IMG/VR virus record: IMGVR_UViG_3300010371_000015 | Location: 1-44,984 of that record | Source of the DNA: a virus | Reading direction: 5' to 3' (one strand) | DNA: 44,984 nt | Shown here: positions 21,898 through 29,141 of the stretch, one piece after another | How positions within the stretch are numbered: the stretch's first letter is position 1 | How the letters are laid out: each line of letters starts with the position of its first letter | Notes under the pieces: generated by a model | The model's input: the letters and a program-made list of their open reading frames with translations, nothing else | Told to the model about the DNA's origin: nothing | Database searches by the model: none | Position numbers and translations under genes: made by a program

Positions 21898-23141
21898 TCG
21901 TCGGCGTCGACATCCCCGAGGAGGACCAATTCAAGGGGATCTTCGACACCGATCGCCTCCCTCTGTCGATGGCCAATCCCATCGATCCGGAGTCGATGTA
22001 TGCCACGATCGAGGGTGGCGGCAGCGTGCCCGCCGTCGAGGTCACGAAGATCAACGGGAAGGTGTACGTCGTGGAGGGGCGGCGCCGGATCATCGCCGCT
22101 CGGGCCGTCCGGAAACTCCAGGCCCAGCGCGGGAAACAGGCGGACGAATTCTTCCAGATTGCCTTCGTCCCGTCGAAGGCCATCGATCTCCAGATGGCCG
22201 TCCGCGCCGGGAACCTCGGCCGATTCGAGGACCCGCCCTGGGTGAAGGCCCGACAGGCAGCCAAGCTCAAAGCGTCGGGGAAGCCCGACAAGACGATCGC
22301 CGCTCTGTACGGTGTGGAGATCCACACCCTCGGATCGTGGTCCGCTTACATGAACCTCGACCCCGAGATCCAGAAGCGCGTCGAGGGCACGCCCCAGACC
22401 CTCACCTGGAACGCGGCGATCGAACTCGGCCGCATGGGGGAGGGCGAGTTCGCCAAGCAGCATCTGGTCCTGGCCGTGATCGCCAATACGGGGGCCGTGA
22501 TTCGTGGCGAGCGTGGCAGGGAGAATTTCAGGCGGGTGTGTGCGGCCGTGAAGAGCGGCGAGATCACGAAAGCTCCTCCCCCCGCCGGAGAGGTCCCTGC
22601 CCCGGCGGATGACGAGGACGAGGAGACGCCCGTCACGGTCCCGGATCCGGCCCCGAGCAAGGCCACGACGCCCGCCGGACCGAAGGGGCCGCCCCTGCTC
22701 ACGTTCGACGTGAACAAGCCGCAACCCAAGCACCTGGCCGAATGCGGAAAGGGCGGGTGTCTCGGGGCCAAGAAATGCCCCGCGGCAGCGTGGAACGTGG
22801 CAAAGGCCAACGCGGGACAGGCGCCCGCGGGAGGGAATACGAAAACCCCTCCAGCGGCCGAGACCCCGGCGCGCAAGAAGGGCGAGAAGAAGGACTCCGC
22901 GCCCGTGGCCGATCTCGGACTCACGACCGGGAAGAAACTCTCCATCGACGCCCTCCGCCAGGTGTTCGCCAATATCGAGCCCACGGCCGAGGAACCTCTG
23001 GAGGGTGAGGGGGAACGCGCCGTGTTCGCGGCCCTGGCCGTGATCGTCGGACAGGATCCGACGGGCGAGGGCCTGAAGGAATGGCCTTACCTGTATCGAC
23101 ACTTCAAACCGGCCCTCCGTTCCTCTCTCGTGACGTCGTGA
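21822..23141 (+). CDS. ParB-like protein
   Basis: A 439-residue protein. The N-terminal about 120 residues contain a ParB/Srx-type fold, with 'VPAVEVTKINGKVYVVEGRRRIIAARAV' (about residues 69-97) matching the G-x-R-R motif that binds CTP in ParB proteins. A central helical region (about 140-225) could be the DNA-binding HTH ('DKTIAALYGVEIHTLGSW'). The C-terminal half has an Ala/Pro/Lys linker and a Cys-rich 'CGKGGCLGAKKCPAA' segment. No ParA neighbour, so partition is not certain; phage ParB-like proteins also act as nucleases or regulators. GTG start with AAGGGG; overlaps the previous gene by 76 bases. Confidence 0.72.
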   Translation: MANFKDTWAIDSTFTGGFKDPNEILIVGVDIPEEDQFKGIFDTDRLPLSMANPIDPESMYATIEGGGSVPAVEVTKINGKVYVVEGRRRIIAARAVRKLQAQRGKQADEFFQIAFVPSKAIDLQMAVRAGNLGRFEDPPWVKARQAAKLKASGKPDKTIAALYGVEIHTLGSWSAYMNLDPEIQKRVEGTPQTLTWNAAIELGRMGEGEFAKQHLVLAVIANTGAVIRGERGRENFRRVCAAVKSGEITKAPPPAGEVPAPADDEDEETPVTVPDPAPSKATTPAGPKGPPLLTFDVNKPQPKHLAECGKGGCLGAKKCPAAAWNVAKANAGQAPAGGNTKTPPAAETPARKKGEKKDSAPVADLGLTTGKKLSIDALRQVFANIEPTAEEPLEGEGERAVFAALAVIVGQDPTGEGLKEWPYLYRHFKPALRSSLVTS

Positions 23142-23299
23142 CCCCGGCGACGTATTCCGTGCTCCTCATCCGCTGGGCCCGAAGCCTGGCCGAGGAATGG
23201 GGACCGCCGCGCCCGGTGTGGGAACTCGCGCTGGAAGAACGCCTCGGGAGGAAACTCACCCTCCGAGAAATCCAGCCCTCGATCCGACGGGTTCGATAG
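23138..23299 (+). CDS. Small helical protein, 53 residues
   Basis: GTG overlaps the ParB-like stop and the TAG overlaps the next GTG. The protein is helical and basic ('LLIRWARSLAEEWG', 'LALEERLGRKLTLREIQPSIRR'). No family recognised. Real gene status rests on tight coupling. Confidence 0.5.
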   Translation: MTPATYSVLLIRWARSLAEEWGPPRPVWELALEERLGRKLTLREIQPSIRRVR

Positions 23300-23529
23300 T
23301 GGAGGAAGATCCGGTGTGGTGCGAATGGTGTCACGGTGTCCCGCCCTATCACAAGCGAGCCTGCATCGCTGTCCGGACTCATGCGACGGCGAAGGCCCAA
23401 TGGCAGGACGGTTTCGCGATCGGTCGAAAGGGCTGGTGGCCCGAGTCCAAGAAGCCCTGCTACATGCTCGGCTGGGTCAAAGGGAGGATCGCTTGGGCCT
23501 GGTCGGGGGATCCTGTTTCTTCCTCCTAG
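23299..23529 (+). CDS. Small cysteine-containing protein, 76 residues
   Basis: GTG at 23299 shares a base with the previous TAG. 'WCEWCHGVPPYHKRAC' near the N-terminus could bind zinc (CxxCH...H...C). The rest is Trp- and Lys-rich ('GRKGWWPESKKPC'). Unknown function, probably nucleic acid or protein binding. Confidence 0.55.
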   Translation: MEEDPVWCEWCHGVPPYHKRACIAVRTHATAKAQWQDGFAIGRKGWWPESKKPCYMLGWVKGRIAWAWSGDPVSSS

Positions 23530-23564
23530 TGTGGATTTGCCTCAAGAGGATCGAGGGAGTCTAA
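23493..23564 (+). CDS. Possible 23-residue membrane peptide
   Basis: TTG at 23493, five bases after GGGAGG, opens a short frame that is almost entirely hydrophobic ('GGSCFFLLVWICLKRIEGV') and ends in TAATG with the next peptide. It overlaps the end of the previous gene in another frame. Weak evidence, but the ribosome site and coupling are good. Confidence 0.35.
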   Translation: MGLVGGSCFFLLVWICLKRIEGV

Positions 23565-23638
23565 TGCCTTACTTCGTGACGTTTCTGATCGGGATCATCG
23601 TCGGGGCGGCCGGTGTGCTCGCCCTTCAAAGGAAGTGA
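23564..23638 (+). CDS. 24-residue single-pass membrane peptide
   Basis: ATG at 23564 with a GAGGGAG site upstream. The sequence is one hydrophobic helix ('YFVTFLIGIIVGAAGVLAL') with a basic end 'QRK'. Small peptides like this can act as pinholins or membrane-stress peptides. There is no further evidence for lysis. Confidence 0.5.
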   Translation: MPYFVTFLIGIIVGAAGVLALQRK

Positions 23639-23640
23639 CC

Positions 23641-23766
23641 ATGAGAGCGTGCATCATCCGGAACTCCGCCTTCCAGGAAATCGCGGAGACCCTCGCGAAG
23701 GTCTACAATCCGATCAAGGCCTATCGGTGGGCCACGGTCCTGGATTCCACGCCACGGTGGCACTGA
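23641..23766 (+). CDS. Small protein of unknown function, 41 residues
   Basis: ATG at 23641 with AAGGAAG upstream; the stop overlaps the exonuclease ATG (TGATG). Helical, basic, no known motif. Supported by its ribosome site and tight packing. Confidence 0.5.
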   Translation: MRACIIRNSAFQEIAETLAKVYNPIKAYRWATVLDSTPRWH

Positions 23767-24620
23767 TGGGCGCGAAACAGATCAAGCGTCTGACGTTCCT
23801 CGACGTCGAGACTACCGCGATCCTCGGCCCGGACTCGCGGCAGGATTCCGTGATCGAAATCGCGGCGGCCGTCGTGGACCTCGAATCCCGATCCGTCGTG
23901 GATCGGTTCGATACCCTGATCAAGCCGTGGGGGCTGCAAAGCGATCTATTCTATGATCTCAAAAGAGACACCACGGATCCAACGGCATGGCCCCGAGGGT
24001 GGAGGCTCGGGGAGTTTCACACGAAGGCGGGTCACTTCGACGAAGCAGACTGGTCCAAAGGCATCGACTACACTCTGGCCCTGGACATCCTCCTGGATCG
24101 GTTCGTCACGGAGGGCGCGACGATCGCGGGACAGAACCCCCGCTTCGACATCGATCACATTCGCCGGGACGTCGAGGGCATCGATCGGCCGTGGCCGAAG
24201 ATCGATTACCATGTCCCCGATCTCTGTTCGCCGGCCCTGTTCCTGGTCATGGCGGGAATCACGGACGGGGTGAGCCTCCGGAATGTGATCCCGTGGGCGT
24301 ACGCCGACAAGGATCGCAAGCAGGCTCACCGGGCGCGGGGGGACGTCGAGGACGCGATCCGGGTGTTCTGGGCGATGTTCGATTTCTTCACGAGGGGGAT
24401 CGCCCCGAATCCGGGAGAGATCCTCGGTCCGAGCACGGAGAACCCCTTCGGGGCGACGGGTTCCGGGATCTATGACCAGGGCTCGGGAGACGGGTATGGA
24501 GTCCGGGGTCTCGGAGGTCACGAAGATTCCCTGGCTTTCCAGACGTTCGGGCCGTGCCCTGTCCCGGGATGTCCGCGGCCCCGCGCCAAGTTCAAGAACG
24601 ATTGCGGGAGCCATTCGTGA
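23766..24620 (+). CDS. DnaQ-like 3'-5' exonuclease (DEDDh)
   Basis: A 284-residue protein with all exonuclease motifs: Exo I 'LTFLDVETT' (about residues 9-17), Exo II 'GQNPRFDIDH' (about 123-132) and Exo III 'HRARGDVEDA' (about 190-199), with the DEDDh His. It would proofread or trim DNA 3' ends in recombination and replication. The C-terminal 70 residues are glycine-rich and end in a Cys pair ('CPVPGCPRPRAK'), an unusual tail. ATG at 23766 overlaps the previous TGA; longer upstream frames are rejected. It is encoded separately from the family A polymerase, which has its own N-terminal exonuclease-like motif. Confidence 0.82.
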   Translation: MGAKQIKRLTFLDVETTAILGPDSRQDSVIEIAAAVVDLESRSVVDRFDTLIKPWGLQSDLFYDLKRDTTDPTAWPRGWRLGEFHTKAGHFDEADWSKGIDYTLALDILLDRFVTEGATIAGQNPRFDIDHIRRDVEGIDRPWPKIDYHVPDLCSPALFLVMAGITDGVSLRNVIPWAYADKDRKQAHRARGDVEDAIRVFWAMFDFFTRGIAPNPGEILGPSTENPFGATGSGIYDQGSGDGYGVRGLGGHEDSLAFQTFGPCPVPGCPRPRAKFKNDCGSHS

Positions 24621-24856
24621 GCCGCTGTCCGATGCCGGGATGTGACAAGCCCGCCGAACGCGGATCGGTGTGTGACGCCTGCCTCGCCCGAGAACAGGCG
24701 GAGCCGGGGTCCCTCGCTCGGACCGTGGACAAGGAGGCATCTGTCCTCCGGCGTCGCCTCGTGTTCCGGTCGATCGGTATGGTGGCCCTGGCCGTTCTGT
24801 TCCTCTATGTGGTCCTGTTCGGGGCCGTGAAGGTGATCAAGCTCGCCGGAGGGTAA
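24617..24856 (+). CDS. Small zinc-ribbon membrane protein, 79 residues
   Basis: GTG overlaps the exonuclease stop. The N-terminal 'CPMPGCDKPAERGSVCDAC' is a four-cysteine zinc ribbon. After a charged linker, residues about 54-72 are a hydrophobic helix ('MVALAVLFLYVVLFGAV') with a basic end. The topology suggests the ribbon faces the cytoplasm. Unknown role. The exonuclease C-terminus carries a similar CPxPGC motif. Confidence 0.6.
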   Translation: MSRCPMPGCDKPAERGSVCDACLAREQAEPGSLARTVDKEASVLRRRLVFRSIGMVALAVLFLYVVLFGAVKVIKLAGG

Positions 24857-24857
24857 C

Positions 24858-25106
24858 GTGGGAATTCCGGGCTATGGCGCCAATAACCACGACATCGGGA
24901 CGGGACTTTTCCTGGCCCGGTATCAAGGAGACAAGATCGGCGCCATGGCCCTGGAACAGGAACTCCGAGAGTCCCAGGCCCGGTGTTCGCACCATGCGAA
25001 TCCCGAGCACGAAGATCGATGTTGGAAATGCGGAGTTTCGATGGTCGCCAAACCGGGCCCCGTCAAGGTCCGGGCGAAACCACTAGGGGTTAAGCAGACC
25101 GCGTGA
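24858..25106 (+). CDS. Small protein with zinc-binding motif, 82 residues
   Basis: GTG at 24858, one base after the previous stop. 'CSHHANPEHEDRCWKCG' gives a Cys-His-Cys-Cys cluster (about residues 43-59). The N-terminal half is alpha/beta and charged. Function unknown. Confidence 0.55.
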   Translation: MGIPGYGANNHDIGTGLFLARYQGDKIGAMALEQELRESQARCSHHANPEHEDRCWKCGVSMVAKPGPVKVRAKPLGVKQTA

Positions 25107-25107
25107 T

Positions 25108-26532
25108 ATGGTCGAGTCCGTGACCCAGGAACGTCGAGGGCCCCCGGGGTCGTTTAGTGCGACCCAGATCGAGAATTACTCCCTATGCCCCCGAAAATGG
25201 GCCTGGGATAAACTCGACGGGATCAAGGGCCCGCCCAACGTTTACGCCGAATTTGGCCTGGGACTTCACGGACAGATCGAGAGGTATCTGAGGGACGGTA
25301 TCCCGTTCGATCTCACGACCCCCGAGGGGGAAGCGGCGATGGCCGGGATTCACTTCCTCCCCATGCCCGGGACCTCGGGAATGGTCATCGAAGGGGACTT
25401 CACCCTTCAAGGTTGGGGACATACGTTCTTCGGGTTTAAGGACGTCCAGATCTGGAATCCTGGGGAGGTTCCCCTCGTCCTGGATCACAAGTCCACGGGC
25501 AACTTCAAATGGGCAAAGACCCCGGCCGAACTCGCGGAAAACACCCAGGCCGTCCTATATGCCGCTGACGCAATGGTTACCACGGGATCGAGTGCCGTGG
25601 ATCTTCGGTGGGTCTATTACAAGAGGACGAAACCCCACCAGGCGATCAAGGTGGAATGTCAGGTGACTCGGGAGAGCATTGCTCCCGCCCTGGAACGAAT
25701 TAAGGGCCACGCCGACGAAATGGCCCTGATCAAACTCTCGGGGCTAAGGGCAAAGCAACTCCCGCCCAACCCCCGCGCATGTAGAGCCTTTGGGGGCTGT
25801 CCCTACGTGCGTCAGTGTGACTTGAGCCCTCAAGAGGAAATGAGCGCGATCATGAGCCAGGGAACCCTCGACGCGGGGAAGAATGCCTTCCTCCAGACGA
25901 TCAAAGACAATCAGGCGCGGGCTGCCGGGGCGGGCGGGGCCGTGAACCCCCCGGCCCCCCAGGGCCCGCCCCCCGGTCCGCCGCCGGGTTACGGACAGCC
26001 CCCGCCCCAGGGGCCGCCCCCGGGCTACGGACAGCCCCCGCCCCAGGGGCCGCCCCCCGGTCCGCCGCCCGGCTACACGAACGGCGCCCCGCCCGCGGGG
26101 TCCTGGGGCGCGCCCCCGAGCGGTCCGCCCCAGGGGCCGCCCCCGGGCTACGGACAGCCCCCGCCCCAGGGGCCGCCCCCCGGTCCGCCGCCCGGTCCCC
26201 CGGCGACGCCCCAGATCGATGAACAGATCCTGATCCAGGCTCGGGGGGTCCACGCGAACTGGCAACCGGGCACGCCCTGGTGGAACGGGAGCGCCTATGT
26301 CAACCCCGGGGATCAGGGCTATCCTCCGGTGTACGTCCAGACCCTGAGCGCCCCCTCCGGCGGACAGCCCTCGTCCGAGGGGCAGGCCCCGCGCCGCGGG
26401 CGCAAGGCTCGGAATCCGGACGGGTCGACCGACCAGGATCCGGAGACCCTCGCGGCGGAGGGTTTCGAGTCGATCGCCGCCGGGTTCCGCAAGCTCGCCC
26501 AGGCCGTGAAGAACGGCCTCTGGGGGGAGTGA
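25108..26532 (+). CDS. PD-(D/E)XK nuclease with Fe-S cysteines (Cas4/AddB-like)
   Basis: A 474-residue protein. N-terminal 'SATQIENYSLCPRKWAWDKL' (about residues 14-33), the His/Glu helix 'FGLGLHGQIERYL', the catalytic 'LVLDHKSTG' (about 126-134) and the QxxxY-like 'TQAVLYAAD' define the RecB/Cas4 nuclease fold. Three late cysteines ('CRAFGGCPYVRQC') with the early one fit a 4Fe-4S cluster. It would resect DNA ends in recombination with the helicase encoded next. Residues about 280-370 are a Pro-Gly-Tyr-Gln repeat, a tail not common in the family, partly shared with 28271-29140. Confidence 0.78.
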   Translation: MVESVTQERRGPPGSFSATQIENYSLCPRKWAWDKLDGIKGPPNVYAEFGLGLHGQIERYLRDGIPFDLTTPEGEAAMAGIHFLPMPGTSGMVIEGDFTLQGWGHTFFGFKDVQIWNPGEVPLVLDHKSTGNFKWAKTPAELAENTQAVLYAADAMVTTGSSAVDLRWVYYKRTKPHQAIKVECQVTRESIAPALERIKGHADEMALIKLSGLRAKQLPPNPRACRAFGGCPYVRQCDLSPQEEMSAIMSQGTLDAGKNAFLQTIKDNQARAAGAGGAVNPPAPQGPPPGPPPGYGQPPPQGPPPGYGQPPPQGPPPGPPPGYTNGAPPAGSWGAPPSGPPQGPPPGYGQPPPQGPPPGPPPGPPATPQIDEQILIQARGVHANWQPGTPWWNGSAYVNPGDQGYPPVYVQTLSAPSGGQPSSEGQAPRRGRKARNPDGSTDQDPETLAAEGFESIAAGFRKLAQAVKNGLWGE

Positions 26533-26536
26533 TCCG

Positions 26537-28261
26537 ATGTCGGATCCCGGGCGCGTCGTCCAACACACCCGGGAACTAGAACGGGTTTTGCGCCTCCCCA
26601 GGCGAACATGGGGAGGCGCGGAGTCCGAACGCTGGGCCGAGGAACTCACGAAGGCCCTCCAATTGTCGCATGGGTCGATGGCCCTGCGGCCCATCCAAGC
26701 CCAGGCCCTGTATGAGTTCGCCTCGCTCAGAGGTGGATTCGGACCTATCGGCGTCGGTCACGGGAAGACCCTGATCACGGCGCTGATTCCCTATCTCCTA
26801 CAATCCCGACGTCCCCTCCTCCTGACGCGGGCGTCTCTTATCGAGAAGACGAAGCGCGAATTCCGGGCCCTGGCCTTTCATTGGCCGATCCTGAATTACA
26901 TTCGTCTGATGTCCTATGAGAGCCTGGGGAGGGCGAATCATAAGGACGATCTCGAATTGTTCTGCCCCGATGTCCTGATTTGTGACGAGGGTCACCGGCT
27001 CAAGAATCCCAAAGCGGCGGTCACGAAGCGCGTTGCCAGGTTCATGAACGCCCGGCCCCAGACAACGTTTATCGTCCTGTCGGGAACCCTCACCGGCCGC
27101 ACCCTCCGGAACTATGCCCACCTCCTCAAATGGGCGCTGAAGGCCGAGCATTTCCCCCTGCCGGACCACTACACGGAGATCGAGGATTGGGCCGAAGTCC
27201 TCGACACCCGGACTATTTCGAGCGGCGGAGTCCCGGCAATGCCCGGCGCCCTGATGCTCCTCTGTACGCCCGAGGAGAGGATTTCCGAGGATCCAACCCT
27301 AGCGGTCCGAGCGGCGTATAAGCGCCGGCTCACGGAAACCCCCGGCGTCGTGAGCACGGGAGAGGGAGCCCTGGGATGCTCTCTCATGGTTCAAAACCTG
27401 GAAATCGCGGTGTCTCCAAAGGTGGACGATGCCTTCCAGGTTCTTCGATATACGTGGACCACGCCCGACGGATGGCCGATCTCCGAGCCTATGACCCTCT
27501 GGCGTCATGCTCGGGAATTGGCCCTGGGGTTCTACTATCGCTGGGACCCTCGGCCGCCCGATTCATGGCTCCTGCCCCGGAAAGATTGGGCCGCATGGTG
27601 CCGCAAGATCCTGACGGAGAATCGGAGAAATCTCGACTCTGAGCTACAGGTGGTCAATGCCGTCGATGCGGGGTTTTACCCAGACGCGAAACACGCGCTG
27701 GATGAATGGCGGCGAGTCAAACCCTCCTTCGTGCCGAACACGGTCCCGGTGTGGATCGACGATTCGGTTTTGAACGCCTGCGCTCGCTGGGCCCATGAGC
27801 ACCCTGGGATCGTCTGGTGTGAACACGTGGCCTTCGCGGAAGCGCTTGCAAAGAAAACCAATCTTTCTTACTATGGCAGGGGTGGGTTGGACAGCCAGGG
27901 TAACGACGTCGAGCGCCACCCCCCGGACCAGAGTCTGATCGCGTCGATGGGTTCGGTAGGGGAGGGGCGGAATCTCCAGGCATGGTGCCGAAACCTGATT
28001 ACCTCGTGTCCGACGTCGGGAATTCAAGCGGAGCAAGTCCTCGGCCGAACGCATCGACCGGGACAACTGGCAGACGAAGTGACCTTTGACGTGCTCACGA
28101 CATCGATCGAACACGTCCTGGCATTCGAGCAAGCCCGGAGGGATGCGAGGGAGGAGGAACAGAGAACGGGCCTGAGTCAAAGGCTCAATTTCGCGGACAT
28201 CGTGTTTCCAACGGTGGAAGAAATTTGCATGACTCACCGTGGCCCACGGTGGATCAAGTGA
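26537..28261 (+). CDS. SNF2-type superfamily 2 helicase
   Basis: A 574-residue ATPase. Motif I 'FGPIGVGHGKTL' (about residues 69-80), motif II 'LICDEGHRLKN' (about 147-157) and motif VI 'QVLGRTHRPGQ' (about 498-508) identify a SNF2-like translocase with two RecA domains. It has a Gly-His in the Walker loop (GVGHGKT) in place of the usual G-x-G-K. Phage SNF2 proteins act in replication fork or recombination steps. It follows the PD-(D/E)XK gene directly. Confidence 0.8.
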   Translation: MSDPGRVVQHTRELERVLRLPRRTWGGAESERWAEELTKALQLSHGSMALRPIQAQALYEFASLRGGFGPIGVGHGKTLITALIPYLLQSRRPLLLTRASLIEKTKREFRALAFHWPILNYIRLMSYESLGRANHKDDLELFCPDVLICDEGHRLKNPKAAVTKRVARFMNARPQTTFIVLSGTLTGRTLRNYAHLLKWALKAEHFPLPDHYTEIEDWAEVLDTRTISSGGVPAMPGALMLLCTPEERISEDPTLAVRAAYKRRLTETPGVVSTGEGALGCSLMVQNLEIAVSPKVDDAFQVLRYTWTTPDGWPISEPMTLWRHARELALGFYYRWDPRPPDSWLLPRKDWAAWCRKILTENRRNLDSELQVVNAVDAGFYPDAKHALDEWRRVKPSFVPNTVPVWIDDSVLNACARWAHEHPGIVWCEHVAFAEALAKKTNLSYYGRGGLDSQGNDVERHPPDQSLIASMGSVGEGRNLQAWCRNLITSCPTSGIQAEQVLGRTHRPGQLADEVTFDVLTTSIEHVLAFEQARRDAREEEQRTGLSQRLNFADIVFPTVEEICMTHRGPRWIK

Positions 28262-28270
28262 GGGAGTGAA

Positions 28271-29140
28271 ATGGGAATCTTCGACGGCCTGGGGAAGGCC
28301 GAGACCTTCGAAAAAGGGAATTACCTGAACCCCGGCTATTACGTGGTGAAGGTGGAACGGTGCCTCCTCAAGAAGTCCCGCGAGTCTGGTCTGGGGTTGA
28401 TCGTGGAATTGGACATCCTCCAGTCCACGTTCCGGCCCCAGGTGGACCCGAAGAACCAGAACCGCACCTGGCAGAATACGCCGGTCGGGATCCCCGGTAC
28501 GTGGTGGCAGAGCATGGAGGCGGACGGGGCCCTGAACTCGGTCAAGGGATTCGTCCGGTCGGTCCTCGGGCTTCGCCTCGGGACTCATCCGGCGGAATGC
28601 GCCGAACTCGACGCCCCGATCCCGGGGACCTCGACGGCGCTGGTAGAAAACATGATGACGCTGGCCACGTCGGATCTGAACCTCCTCGGGGGTCTCCTCG
28701 TGAGCGTCGAGTGTTACATGATCGAGACCCAGAAGCGGAAACAGGACTTCACGGTTTACAACTGGAGTCCTCTCGATTTCGTGGCCCTCGGGATCCAGTC
28801 CGCCGCTCCCAACGTCCGCGCCCTGTTCGATCGTGCTCGGACCCCGGCGAGCCCCTGGGGGGCGCCCGCGGCGAGTTCCTGGGGCTCGCCCCCGCCGCAA
28901 GGTCCGCCGCCGGGAACGCCCGCCGGATGGGGGCCCCCGCCCACGGCGCCGCAATTCCGGACCGGCCCCGCCGCGCCCCAGCCGGCCTGGGGGCCGCCCC
29001 CGGGCTACGGACAGCCCCCGGCCCCTCCGTGGAGCCAACCCGCGGGGCCTCCCGTGTGGACGCCGCCCCCCGGGGCCGAGGTCTCGCCCGACCGGCGCTG
29101 GTGGCGATACCCCGGTCAACAGTGGCAGCAGGTGCCCTGA
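28271..29140 (+). CDS. Putative single-stranded DNA-binding protein with Pro-Gly tail
   Basis: A 289-residue protein. The N-terminal 180 residues look OB-fold-like ('NYLNPGYYVVKVERCLLKKSRESGLGLIVELDIL', then 'SVECYMIETQKRKQDFTVYNW'), resembling phage DUF669-type ssDNA-binding proteins. The C-terminal 95 residues are proline, glycine and alanine-rich, with 'PPGYGQPP' also found in the nuclease at 25108, and end in an aromatic 'RWWRYPGQQWQQVP'. Its place between helicase and polymerase supports an SSB role. The acidic tip usual for bacterial SSB is absent. Confidence 0.5.
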   Translation: MGIFDGLGKAETFEKGNYLNPGYYVVKVERCLLKKSRESGLGLIVELDILQSTFRPQVDPKNQNRTWQNTPVGIPGTWWQSMEADGALNSVKGFVRSVLGLRLGTHPAECAELDAPIPGTSTALVENMMTLATSDLNLLGGLLVSVECYMIETQKRKQDFTVYNWSPLDFVALGIQSAAPNVRALFDRARTPASPWGAPAASSWGSPPPQGPPPGTPAGWGPPPTAPQFRTGPAAPQPAWGPPPGYGQPPAPPWSQPAGPPVWTPPPGAEVSPDRRWWRYPGQQWQQVP

Positions 29141-29141
29141 C

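Noticed and set aside
21822-23141. Full plasmid-type partition locus
   Set aside because: No ParA-like ATPase is present in the window and only one parS-like site was seen, about 9.5 kb away. Partition is therefore not claimed.
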